A stretch of 64,000 nucleotides of DNA from Cryptomeria japonica (taxonomy: Eukaryota > Streptophyta > Pinopsida > Cupressales > Cupressaceae): positions 520,742,185-520,806,184 of the forward strand of contig NC_081414.1 in assembly GCF_030272615.1 (NCBI RefSeq), written 5' to 3'. The translations under genes were made by a program, and so were the position numbers. The notes under the pieces were generated by a model, which saw only the letters and a program-made list of their open reading frames with translations, did no database searches and was not told the DNA's origin. Below, in pieces: positions 46,622-58,967 of this stretch; positions within the stretch are counted from its first letter, which is position 1; each line of letters opens with the position of its first letter.

Positions 46622-46833
46622 ATCACCCTATGGCACTAGTTGTTTAACTTTATTGGGGGCTCTATGGTGATTCCTTTTAATTTTCAATCATACTTGGGTA
46701 GCAACATAATTCATCCTCGCCTCCTCACTTGGGGGGAAAGGATGGTATATTCAATTTTCTCTCTCCTTTCGAAGATTGCCTCTTCTTTTGAGTTGTAGTT
46801 TGCATATCTTGATGTCTTTTCTCACATTGAATC

Positions 46834-49800
46834 TATTGGGGCTCATTAAATTTGAGTGAATTTGAGAGGCCCATTTCAAAATTGTGCTCTGAATTTCCAA
46901 ATGATCATAAAATGAGTCAGTTTGATTGGCCTAGTTAGAGAGAGGGTAAAATCGAGCCAGTTGATTTTCAAAGGGTAAGGCTTGGAAAATGTGTCCTACA
47001 CCTTTCATTTGGTTAATGAAGTGTTGTGAAACTTTCAGAATTCAGTTTGGATCAATTTATCAGGTACCCATTTCAAGGGGTGAGCTGAAAGTGCATTTTA
47101 GGCACATATGCAGATTTTACCAAGTAGCCTACTTTGAGTGCTTATATCTTTTGCTCTGTTGATCCTCATGAAGAATTTCAAAGTGTATTGAATTCTATGC
47201 ATAAAATTGTGCCTCCATGCAAAATTTCAATTCTTTGTGAATCCATTTGCTCAGTTTAGCAGGCTCAATCTGTTTGTAGTTTGTATGGTTTGACAAGTCC
47301 CTGTTTCAACTGCTAGTCGGAGCCCTTTTTTGCATAAGTGTAAAAGTCGTCTCAGTGAGTGTCATGTTAGAATGTTTGTTCCAGGCTATTTTTGGTATAA
47401 ATGAAAAGCTATGTTTCTAGTTTCAAGCTCCTGCCAATCCGTTTAATTGGTTTTCAAAAGGGTTTCTTGAGCTATCCGTTTCAGTGTTTCGTACTTTCAT
47501 TGTTATATCAGTTAAAGTTGCTATTTTCATGAGCGCACCATTTGCACCCAGTCAACCTTTTGGTCGAACTGAGCATTCTAAGTTTTGATATGTACTTCAA
47601 GGTACCTATGCCTCAGATTTGAGGGTCTACGGAGATCGTTTGATATTTTTAAGAAAGGCATCATGAGTTGCCTACGCATTGACTTCATCAGGTCCGCAGT
47701 GTCGAGAAAGCTAGTTGGTCATCTTTGACCATTAATATCTCTTCACTTGGGATTCATCTTGAGAAACCGCTTGGTAGAGTTCATGTTTGTATATCAGAGT
47801 AAACGCTTGTTAGTTTGCAAGGTCCAGAAAGGTGTTTTGACCAGTTTGAAAATTACATCTTCGCGATTAAATGCAAAAATGTGGCGCAAGTGCCTGAAAG
47901 TCATAAAACTCAGTTTGGTGATCCGAAAATGGTGCCGATCGATTCCAGAGGTATGTTTAAGGTTCATGAGGCATTTTGAAGTTCAATTGCATGAAAACGA
48001 AAAAAAATTTAGCCGGACCCACTTTGGGGCCCGACCTGGCTCATGCTCGTGCATTGATTTTGTTGGCAATTTGGTTTATTAAGAGATGATTTTGTTTCAT
48101 TATGTGGGCATATAACTGAGAGGCTTTTATGGAACTTTATGGTTTTGAGAATTGGGTTCAATATGTCATATGTTTAGTTCTCATTTTCCATCCATAGCTA
48201 CTTTGAAGAAAAGAATGAATAAACCCCATATAAGATTATCCAAGAACATAGTTCGAGCACAAACACAGTGATTTGAAAATGCCTATGGACAGCTCTTGTA
48301 ATTAAAGACAATAAGAGCAGCAAAGATAGAGTCAAAGAGACTTTGACAGTTTGATAACAAAAAGAGCAGCTAGAACAATACAAAGGGTGGGAATGAAGAC
48401 AATGGATAAGGTTTCAAACATAATATATACAGTCCCTGTTTTAGAAGTTAAAATAGACACACATCATCTATGAATAGCATGGTGGCTAAAGGGCAGCGTT
48501 GAATCCAAACAGAAAATGCAACTGTAGTCCTCCCTCCTCCCTGCGTGGATGAAGGGGCAAGGTTAAAGCACAAAGTTTCCAAGCAAATGAATTTAGAGCC
48601 ATTAACTTCCTCCTGAGTGGCATGGTGAAAATCTGAATTTTAAAAATTTCTTAGCAAATGTCATTGGTTGGAGAAGAAGCAAAGAAGTTTAAAAATCAAA
48701 TGCAAATTGAATCATTAAACTTCAGCAAATAAAACTCCAATGCCAAATTCCCCCCTCTGTCGTGGAGTTTGGAGGCCACTGAAACTCCCAAGAAAATGGT
48801 TTCCAGTCAAGTTCCTCCTCACATGCCTCCCCATCCCAGGTAACAGCCAACACAGAAAATCAAGTTAAACAAATGCAAATTGGCAATCCCTTCCTCCCTA
48901 CCGTGAGCTTTTGTGAGGTGGGTAAGTTAGAGAAGGAATTTTACTGGGCAATAAAATTTTCAGAGTAATGCAATTAGCAGGTGAAAGCCCAAATTCCATA
49001 ACCTTTTCCCATCCCTCTCCTATACGCTATGGTAAAGGGGCAAGGTTAAAACATTTGAAGTTTCAAACAAAATGAATTTGGCAGCCAAAGCCAATTTCCT
49101 CCCTTCACAGGCAGCGTGGTGGTTGAACAACCATTTCAAGTTTCAAGCAAACACTATTGGCAGCCATTAAAACTCAGAAAATCTTCACAAAATGTATTCC
49201 ACGCATAATGCATATATCCCACATTGGCTAGGCGAGAAAACTTTTCAGTATTTAAATGCACAAACACACTCATCTATAATGTGAAATCCTTGAGGGCTTT
49301 TGACGGATGGTGTCAGTTGGGTGCCCAGGCAGACCCCACGCGCGCGGGCGCATTTCTTGAGGCAACAAAGGAGGTCAAGTGGTGACCAGGTGGACCCCAC
49401 GCAAGCACGGATCCTGAGGTAGGTGATTTTTACAAAGAAAGGGCGACTTAACTAGTGAGCAGGTTGCAGGAGATCTGACGACGCACGTTGTTTCGCGGGG
49501 TGAAGATAAACGCCAGTTAAGCATCGCGAAGTGGCAAAAAGACTAACGAGTGAGCAAGTTCCATGAAGATCAACGAAGCGCGTTGTTTTGTGAAGCAGAG
49601 ATGCTTGCCAGTTAAGCATCGCGAAGTGGTGAAGAGTTAAAGAACATACAGGTTCAGCAAGATCCGACGGTGCACGTGATTTCACGAGGCAAACATGCAC
49701 GCCCGTTACCCATCGCGAAATGGCGAAAGGTGACGTGGCAGGTCTAGGTAGAGGTCTCGCTAACATGGTGAGTGAGGTGGCAGTGACATGGCCGACGGGT

Positions 49801-51122
49801 GGCAGTCCACGAGGTGACAAGCAGGTAGTCCAATGGCGAAAGGTGATGTGTCATCCCAGGTGGCACCCAGTGGACCTTCCTGACGAATCACAGGCTGCCA
49901 CGTGGAAGGGCGTCAGGCCAAAAGATGGATTGAAAAATCAAAATTAAATATATAGTGCAGACTATAATGTGAAATTCAAAAAATTTAAATGACGGTGACA
50001 TATATAGGATTAATTCACCCAAAGGTTAATTTTTGGCCAAATATGCAAGTATTATATATCACCGAAAAGTTCTCGAAATAAGGAATCAAATCATGTAGTT
50101 AGTTTTAACAAATATAGGATTTTTTTAGGGCAGTTTCCACAGGAACGAGGAAGAAAATGACTTTCAGTTAAAAAAGAAGACACTTGGCAGTGTGTTATGC
50201 AGATTTGATCTTATTCCCTCCTCTTCTTATTCCCATTTCTTCTCAGTTGTAAGGGTTTCAAAATTTTGGAGGAAGTGCTCCAGATTTCATGGCTTCCAGT
50301 TCTGAATTGCTTGACCCAAATGTGTAAAATTCTATGGATCTTTTCAGGGTATAGAGGTTACATTACAATATTATAGATGGTTTTCTAGTTGCAGGTCTTG
50401 TGTTAGGCATGAGTAAATTCCATACAATGTTGTCTCTAGGCATGTATTTCATTGTTATAAATTGAATCCTCAAGGAGGATGGAATTTGTCAATTTCAAGG
50501 AGATTGTGTGATTGTTTATAGGTATCCTTCAATGATGGTTTTAAATTCTGTAATCAGTCATGAATAAATGGAATATGTGTCCCAGATCTGATAATCTTGT
50601 GAATGAATCAAGTTATGCATTAGTATAAGGTATTGATGAATGAATATCTTGTAAGGAAAACAAATTGCAGCTATGATTTGCATTTTGCGTTTCTATGTGT
50701 GACTTTGTTGCCCAATGAACAAGGCACTGGTCTTTGAAAGATTTGGGGATAGTTTTAGATTTACAAATTGAAAGACAAATCTATTTCCCTTTATGTTTAG
50801 GGGTTTGTGTTCTATTATTTCCAAGCTCTGTTTCATCCATTATTTGTACAAGATCTAGCCAATATGTATGTGTTTTCTAATTTGTTGAGCTTGTGGAATG
50901 ATCTATCTGCTTATCATTGATGCAGTCATATGTCTGTAACTATTGTATTTAATGCATCAAAAGGGTGTCCCCCCCTAGGCCTAGCAGAACCTGAAGTGCA
51001 GGAGGAACAATTAGGGTCCTATGTTATGTTGTCCAAGTCCTAATGTGTTCTATAGAGTGAAATTGGTCATTTCATAGAAGGATTGTAGGTGAACTTGGGT
51101 TAATCAGTTTTGATGAACAACA
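46834..51122. repeat. 4.3-kb solo-LTR-like insertion
   Basis: Flanked by perfect GAATC duplications (46829-46833, 51123-51127). The paralogous empty site is at 42338-42343. Ends read TATTGGGGCTC and GAACAACA. If the second base was G the termini would be TGTTG...CAACA, a standard LTR inverted end. No ORF of a retroelement is seen (the open frames at 47747-48082 and 49452-49820 have no recognisable domain), so a solo LTR of a long-LTR family is the best explanation. Orientation is unknown. Confidence 0.7.
49448..49735. repeat. GC-rich tandem array, about 93-bp unit
   Basis: Three imperfect units, each with GAGCARGTT near the start, an ACGCACGTTGTTT-like middle and CCAGTTAAGCATCGCGAAGTGG near the end. 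Local GC is far higher than in the flanks, and CpGs are kept. The block 49310-49920 also repeats GACCCCACGC words. No coding function is claimed. Confidence 0.8.
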
Positions 51123-51824
51123 GAATCTTCCTTCATGTAAGTACATGTGTGTTCCTTGCTTAGGACCTTTTCTTTGCTTGAAGTGCTACATCTTTTATGT
51201 ATAATGTTTCTTTGGGGGCATTGATTTCTCTAATCTTCTCTAAGGATCCACTTTTCCTTTGTTGAGTGGTGTTTGCTTATGATATAATGTTATCCCCTGT
51301 GTGAAGTTGTTGTTTGCTCAAGGATTCCCTCTTATGCAAAAGGTGTGTATCCTTGTGTACAACCTCTTCCTCACTTGGCAATGTATATCTATTATAAACA
51401 AACCCCTCACTTTGGGCCAAAAGTGTGTTATCCTTCATCAAGAATTTGTTTTTCCTAGCAATAGGAGGAAGGTATGAATTCTTGTTCCCCTTCTTTATGG
51501 TCAAAGATGTTATTTTTGTTCAAAATCACCTCTTGGAGGTAGGTGTCTTCAAGCAAAGACCTCTTCCTCCTTCTCCTCCAAAGTATTCCCTTTACAGTTG
51601 TTGCAAGATATCTCTTTTACAACTATCTTTTCCTTGCTTCTAAGAGCACTACCTTTTTAGCTTTGATTTATATGCATTGTTGCCCAAAGGGTATCTACTT
51701 GGTGTTGAAGGTGTGTATCCTTGTTTCTAGCTTCCTTAAGACATCAACATACCTTTATGTTAACATTTGAAGCGGGGCCAAGGGGGCATACATATCGCCC
51801 TTTTTATACTATATTTTGATTTCG

Positions 51825-52169
51825 CATGTCTTATATAGGGTGTACATTCTCGAAATCAGACCTAACTCTTATATGAGATGCTTCATTCCCAAAACTAGAC
51901 ATAGCTTTTTTATATGTCTTATACTTGAGTAAATTCTTGAAACCAAACCCAACTTTTATATGAGATGCTTCATTCCCAAAACTAGATGCAACCTTTTTAT
52001 ATGTCTTATACAAGGTGTACATTCTCAAAACTAGACCCAATTCTTATACGAGATGCTTCATTCCCAAAACCAGACATATTTTGTTTTTATTACATGTCTT
52101 ATACAGGTTGTTGCATGCTCAAAACCAGACTTATCTCTTATACAAGTTGCTTAACTCCTAAAACTAGAC
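51825..52169 (+). repeat. Tandem array of CTTATA...AAACCAGAC units, copy 2
   Basis: Near-identical counterpart of 43075-43419 in duplication copy 2. Confidence 0.85.
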
Positions 52170-52868
52170 AGCGACATATGCGGCAAGATGAGTTGACTAG
52201 CATAACATGGCTTGATATACCTTTCAGCTCTTCCTTTTTCAAGATGAGTGAAAATAGAAAAATACAACTTGCTAGACTATTTTGACTATTCATCTTTACA
52301 TGAATCACACAACATAACAAAGCTTGCTAGCCTAGCATAGCTTGCTAGCCTAGCATAGCTTGCTAGCCTATCAATTCCACAACCACTCTTGATATTTTTC
52401 TCATGGATAGCCTAGCATAGCACAGCTTGATAGAGTGTGTCATCCATGTCCTCTCTTTTCTCCTCCTGATGAGCTCATATATTTTCTATTTGTGGATCAT
52501 GGTTCATTACTTGATGCATGCTCTTGCTCTTTTTTTGTGACCACTTGTCTTCTTGTGATAGCATTTCAAGAATGATGTTAATGGATGAGACATTTGATTA
52601 TCGATGTCTCTTCAACTAGATGACTTGGAAAACATTTTTTTTTAGTACTAACCCCTTGTGTTGTCTGTCTTTTGTATTTGTTTGGTCATTTGTCTTTGTC
52701 TTATTTTGTCTGTTCTTCCATGTGATTGTGTGAGTTAAGATCCTAAGATTGGGAGCTTGGTTCCTCAAAACTAGCAATGTCTTATCTCCTTGTGATGTTG
52801 CTCGTAATTTCTCCTCTCTCTCATCTTTCTACTTTACCACAAGTATTTGTATAGGCTCATACTCACAT

Positions 52869-53335
52869 TAAAGTGGGGGTTAAATGTAGAATCATAAATT
52901 GTAACTGGTACTTGATTCACACTTCATGTTTGTACTCCTGCTTTATCATGTCCCCTATTCATTCCCCTTAGGCCCGTTTTGGCCCCATTTTACTTCAACC
53001 TTGATGTCACCTACTAACACCACTGGGAGGGCCCCATCCAAGAGCTGCCCTCCCCCGGTCTCTGAGTTTTTGGTCCTGATTTTTTACTAGGACGCTCCAT
53101 GCCCTAGTCTTGGACTAGGGTGCCTCCCAGCACTTGGTTCCCCTTAAATAAGTCCCAATTTGGGATTGAGTAGGCTCTCTCTTTGCCTGATCGAATTTGG
53201 TCCCTATGGCTACACTTGACTATTGGAGGTAGGCCTAATCAGTAATTTACCTAGGGAACCCTAAATAAATATATCAATTCATTTTGACATCCAATACATA
53301 TCCATACTATTTGTGCATCTCTTAAGCATTCATCA
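52869..53335 (+). other. Polypurine tract and LTR start of element E, copy 2
   Basis: Polypurine tract 52869-52884, then TGTAGAATCATAAATTG from 52885, uninterrupted up to the CATCA duplication at 53331-53335, where a TGTAATGCCCC-family element is inserted. The LTR would continue at 57306. Confidence 0.55.
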
Positions 53336-55124
53336 TGTAATGCCCCGTCAGGAACCCCAAAGGAAAAACCACACAACTAAGCAAATAAGGGTGAAATAAA
53401 AAAATAAAAAAAATTAAAGTATAAATCACATTAAGTGGTTTAATTACTACATTGCACACTAATAACACAAGCGGAAGACTAACACAAGAATTCCTAAGGG
53501 TTACAAATGAAGAATTAAACGAAAAGTTAAATTCCATAATTAAGATTAATCTAATTAACCATCAATTACTCATTGAACATAATAAATCATATTCACATAA
53601 CAGGTTTCATCATTTAAAGATTGAAAGTATTACAATATAAATTTCCCTTCAATAAAGCATTTGCACAAAGAATAAGGATAACTGATAAAATAACATCCAA
53701 TAACTTAAGATTACATTGTTCATAAAATACATGACTTCCAATAATACATATAAAATTTACATCTTTACCAAATACAAGGTTACATAAATCCATTGATACC
53801 AATGACCACATAGGTCTCAAAAGGACAATAATCTCCAAGATGAGATGATGCACAAATCACAAACCACAATAAATATCTGCGAAGCCAATCCTCACATGAA
53901 GGCACAAACAAAGACATCTAATGGGAAGTGGCACTACCACCCAACCATGTGATCCTAAAACGAAATCACCCCATCGTGCTAGGAGATAGCAGAAGACCCT
54001 CAAACAAGCATAAGCAAAACATGGACGACAATACTCCATAATACTCCAGGTGAACTCAATCTCACAAAACACTAGTGACCCTAAAGAGAGAGTGTCATCG
54101 CATAGCTTATGATGGTTACCCTAGGTAGGCCTCCATAGGTCCCGGCCCCCATCATGGGTTATCCTAATAACCTTTCTCGAACCCTCGGTTCCATCTAAGT
54201 CTCATGTAGACCCTACCAACCCTTCATGAAGACAAGGTGGTCGGTTTGCCATTCCAAGCCTTCCCACTACATCTTGAGTCTATACAAGCACTCAACCATG
54301 CGCGGAGTACACTATCTTATATAATGTTAAGAACTACCCACCCCCTAATCAATTATTAGGTTATCACTTATTATCTCACTTTTGAAGGATTATCTTGCCA
54401 ACCTCTTCGGGCACAGCCCCCACTTGAAAGCCACTCTCCTATAGGACACTAACAAACATGGTCACTCTACGAGGACCCTATGGTGAAACAGACAGCCATA
54501 ACACCACCACAAAAATACAGATGACCAAAAACATAGTCTTACTAACCCTTGGTTAACCATAAGGAATAAGCACAATATGGTTAAAACAACAAGGTCATAA
54601 TACAACAACTAATCGAGAGGTACAATGAACACCACAACAAGACAACTAAACATAGACAAGAATTTGCAACAAAATAAGCCCCTTACAAGAAATACCAAAA
54701 TTCACTAAGACTGAACTCAGACAATCTTTTGAAATTAACAACATCATATACACTTACAAATTCATCGTTTAAAATTTAATAAAACGCCACCATAATGATT
54801 AAGAGAAATTCAAGTCATCATTGAACTAATAAGACTAGAAATCTAAATAATCATAAATAATCAATTTACCTCTTTTCAATTTGAACAAGCAACGGTCATA
54901 ATCATTTTAATAAAACAAAACACCCCACATGAAATAATGCATCTTTCCATATACGTCATTCAATTTTTATATTCCAATACAATAACCCTAATAAAATGAT
55001 AAAAATTCATATTAAATATATACAAAAATATAACATAAGAATTATATTAAGATATTTAATCTCCTTCCAGAATAAATCTAATTTACTAAATTGATCACAT
55101 AAAAATAATGCCTTGATTAGACAA

Positions 55125-55125
<1 letters not shown>

Positions 55126-55189
<64 letters not shown>
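55126..55189. repeat. (TA)n microsatellite, about 32 units
   Basis: Uninterrupted TA run inside long-LTR copy A. The inverted copy has a shorter run at 60951-60993. Confidence 0.97.
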
Positions 55190-55191
<2 letters not shown>

Positions 55192-55293
55192 CGAATGAAA
55201 GCATAAATTTATAACCACATTGTTATAAAACAACGAACCATTTTATACGGTGAACCAAATTATATAGCGAAGAAGGAAAGGTTTTGAGCGATG

Positions 55294-55470
55294 GTTGCTA
55301 CCTTTGGTAGCGCTGCTACCAAATGGTAGCAGTCGCTACCCTTTGGTAGTGTTGCTACCATATGGTAGCAGTCACTACCAAATGGTACCAGTCACTACCA
55401 AGCGGTAGCACTGCTACCCTATGGTAGCAGAAGCTACCATCCCACGTGGTGGGGTATACCCTACCACGTG
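55294..55470. repeat. Palindromic GGTAGC/GCTACC array with two CACGTG boxes
   Basis: From 55294 to 55439 about eight GGTAGC or GCTACC half-sites alternate in inverted pairs (for example GCTACCATATGGTAGC), able to form hairpins. The array is followed by two CACGTG G-box palindromes at 55443-55448 and 55465-55470 inside an inverted CCACGTGG arrangement. It is not seen in the opposite-strand copy 58968-62599. Confidence 0.85.
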
Positions 55471-57305
55471 GGGGGTTAAAATATATTTTTGTTTTATTTT
55501 TTTATTTTTTTTTTTAAATACTCACAAAACAATTTCTTAATCTGCAACCATTTCACTGATAAAATTTTACAGTGAATAGAAAATTTTTCTTTTGAAGAAA
55601 TTTTCAATAAGGATTTTTGTTTATAAATAAAAGCATAAAAGACCCAAATCCAAAGATCTTGGGCAAAAATTCAAAAGAATTTTAAGCAAATAGAGGGGAT
55701 TTGATTCATTTCTTCACACACAGGAAAAACCTTTGCATCATACAAAGAGGGCAAATTGAAAAAATTTTGTCAGCATAACCCCCTAATTTTAAACAAATCA
55801 AAACTTGAAAACATACAGAAAACAAAATATATTCCTTACTACTCAAATTGTGAAAATAATCAAAAACTAAATTTTACAAAAACTTGAAAGCACACAGCCA
55901 ACAAGATATTGGACAATTTCTTCAACAAAAAACACATTGATTTGGGATTTGATTAAATTCAAGAGAAAACTACTCTATTTCCAAACCAAACTTTCAAACA
56001 AGAATTTCCAATAAGATTTAACAATTTTCAATCACACACACAGGAAAAAGCTCAAAACATTTAAATTTTTATTGCAACAAAGAGAGAAATCTACCCAACC
56101 TGAAAAGCAATCTAGGAAGAAAATTGTAAAAGAGCTTCAATCCTGCATACCAATTCCAAAATCCAGATTCCTCCTTCCAAATGGTTTCCAAGTTTTGGTT
56201 TTCAAAAATGTCTCCTTCACTTCCCGTGCACTCACAGGTAATATAGGAAAAATATTTTCAACCTAAACTTTTAGGTTAAAAGTTTTCCCCAACCAATAGG
56301 AATATAATATTTAAAAAGTAAAAAATCTAATTTCCCCTTTTTCATGACACAATTCTTTTAACCAAAAATAAAAATCTAAAAGCTAACTAAAGGTCAATGG
56401 AAATGTTTTTTTAATTTATTTTCTTTTTCCCCATATGAATTTAACTTAACATTTGCACTAAAATTCAAATAGCATAGCATTTAACTTATTTCTTTTTCAA
56501 ATAATTTAATACAACTATTTTCACAATATAACATGCAATTTAACCATTTAATTTAACAACTTCATTTATTTAATTAAAACAATAAACTCAAAGGCATAAT
56601 AATTAAACTAATTAAGCCAACACAAATTAACACAATTCACTCAAATTAAATCTTTTCAAATAACTGGAAGCATGCAAAACGAGAAATGACCATATGATAA
56701 CTCACAAAACGAAAATACCAAAGCACTATGACTCACATACTGATCAAACGAGAAAAGACGACCGACTGACAACACTCACATGAGTGTAACTGCAGGTCAA
56801 TTTAGGGTCCAACAACTATCTCCTCCACTCCCATCGGACAAATAAGGCACGCTCAGACCTGTGAAACCAGGTGGAGTCGATACCCCATACCTACTCGGTA
56901 CTTGTACTTGCAATGTCATGTATCAAAGAACCACACGTGCATATAGACAAATATATAAACAAACATGACATGCACACCAATGAAGGAGAATCGTGACGTT
57001 CCATGTTTCACCAGAGTGAGTGAAGGAAAATCATCCCCTCGCATTCCATACACTTGCAAACATGAAACATGTAAATAACGCATCGCACATATAAAGTAAA
57101 TGTGTCAATTCATGGTAGTAATACATAAAAATCGCATTTAACATAAGTAAGGAAATACTACATGAAAGCATACATTACTAATCAAATTAAAGCATGTAAT
57201 AACATCGCATAAAGTCTGAATAAAATATAACAATAATGTATCCACTGAACAGTCAACTGAAGTCAAACATGAGTTTAAAAGGTTTGATCGAGAAGGGGTA
57301 CTACA

Positions 57306-58967
57306 CATCATCAAACATTTTCACAGATTTAAGGCAACATTTGATCCTTCAAGCATTATCAAACAAAGTTACATCAATCTTCATGCAAGCATGTATGTTT
57401 AATTAGGTCTTTCATGTTCATGTCTTTTTCACGCCATTGCATTCAATAATTGTGATTACACTCAAAGAGCATTGCATCTTTAATCCTTCCATCAACAATT
57501 GCATATCTGAGATATATCTCCTAGCATTTACTTCAATATTTAAATTATTCAATTCAAGGGTAATTCATAAACCGACAAATTTAATGACAATAAACAGGTT
57601 CATCTTTTGATGGAGTGAAATTCAGAGGACTAGAATGAATCTGTACTACCTCATCCTGAAAAATCAGGTTGAACTTTCAGGTATAGATTTTAAACATCTT
57701 CTTTTGTCCAGATCCTAGTCTGTGGCTCCATGGGACATATGTAGCTTACCGTCTTCATCGATTTACTTCAATTATCCCTTGTTTTACCCATGTTTCCTAT
57801 TTGACATCCACTCTTCAACTAGAAAGAAGGGGCAAACTAAAAACCATTGAATCTAATCATAATCTCATCCCTTTTCCTATTTGGATTGTGGCTAGATCAA
57901 TTGGATTCACCCTTCTTTCAATGTAGTGGTCTTCCAAGTAAAATTAGTGGTTTTATTATCTTAATTGGTGAAACCCTAGTTTTACCACCATTACACCTCA
58001 GTAGAAAACCTAATTGTAAGTCTTTTGTCTGTAATTGTCACTCAGTCACACTCAATCATCTGAAATGGTGCTCTTTGTATTTGAATTTCAAATAAGGGTA
58101 TATTTACGCATTGCCAAAGAAACATTAGGAATTAGTGGAAGTTAGTCCAATTATTCCATTGTTTTTTCAGTATTATTTTTTGTAAACCTGTAGTAGACAT
58201 TTTCTTGTACTCCCCTTCGAGGGCCCATTTCAATGCAAGTTTGAAGAAGTTGATCTAGCTTCAGTGTTTTAAATCCCTCTAAAGGTAGAGCTAGGCCCGC
58301 TCTTCTGAAGGAAGGTGACCTTGCTCCAATTTATTATTTCCTTTTTCATGCATGTTGATTTTAATATTTTCAGTTCAATACTAATAGAAATGCATAGATC
58401 AATTGTTGTTTTGTTTTCATGATCTCAGGTTAACAAAATTATTTTTTGTTGCATGTTTAGAGTAATTATTGTTGTTAGAATAGACTCCACTTTAGAATTA
58501 TTTATAAAATCATGTTTTTAGTAAGCATTCAAGTAGATTGCATAAGTAGAGATTAGACAGAAGCTTTATTATCCTCACTCATGGAATCAATTTACTGTAT
58601 GCAGATTGTATTTTAGATTAAGTGTGGTTATTTCCTTAATGCAAGAATAAATTAGGTTGATTTATTGCAAAGTAGAATTAGAAGTTTGTTTTTAACACAA
58701 TAGAAGTTAATCTAGATTTCGTTTGTGTGATTAGGTAGAATAAGTGATTTCGTGAATTGTTCATACGAAGTTTTGTTTGGTCTGAGTTGGAAAATTAAGA
58801 AATTCTTAGGATATAATTGATGGTTTGGTAGAAGTTGTGGAATATAAGAAATAGAAACCATTAAGAACTTTGTAGTGAGAGTTTAAAACCGATAGCTCCC
58901 AACGGGACCTAACTAAGAAAGAATTGTAGTGCTCTAAGCAAAATCCCCCCCAAAAAGGGATTCAACC
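57306..58967. other. Sequence between the two long-LTR copies (probably element E LTR)
   Basis: No gene recognised. It follows the CATCA duplication, so it continues the sequence interrupted at 53335, probably the element E LTR. The open frame at 57847-58095 has no domain. CAACC at 58963-58967 is the target duplication of the next insertion. Confidence 0.45.

Larger units (their letters stand above)
46623..53835 (+). repeat. Tandem duplication, copy 2 (2.9 kb without insert)
   Basis: Homologue of 42132-46621 joined head to tail at 46621/46622. It carries the 4.3-kb insertion 46834-51122 and is about 2.92 kb without it. It has the uninterrupted CATGT empty site, and an expanded CTAGC-rich array (52321-52371, about three 19-bp units against one in copy 1). 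Confidence 0.9.
53336..57305. repeat. Long solo-LTR-like element, TGTAATGCCCC family, copy A
   Basis: 3.97 kb with plus-strand ends TGTAATGCCCC and GGGGTACTACA, flanked by perfect CATCA duplications (53331-53335, 57306-57310). It is homologous, inverted, to 58968-62599. No polymerase or gag is seen inside; the only longer frames lie in simple repeats. Termini of the type TGTAAYRCCC...GGGYRTTACA are common in long-LTR plant Del/Tekay-type Gypsy elements, so a solo LTR of that kind is likely. Which strand is sense is not determined. Confidence 0.82.

Noticed and set aside
47747-48082. Possible small host gene (111 codons).
   Set aside because: No domain, no plausible splice context, and it lies inside the 4.3-kb LTR-like insertion.
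49452-49820. A 122-codon minus-strand frame in the GC-rich array.
   Set aside because: It lies in a three-unit tandem repeat with high GC, which lowers stop frequency; no domain or conservation is visible.
46834-51122. Helitron, because the insertion could be read as lying between A and T and starting TC.
   Set aside because: No CTRR end or terminal hairpin is seen, and an exact 5-bp duplication with near-LTR termini fits better.
42132-53835. The two 2.9-kb units taken as the LTR pair of one element.
   Set aside because: They abut head to tail with nothing between them and contain an internal polypurine tract and LTR start, so a tandem duplication explains them.
55007-55204. Open frame of alternating Ile and Tyr.
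   Set aside because: It is the translation of the (TA)n microsatellite.
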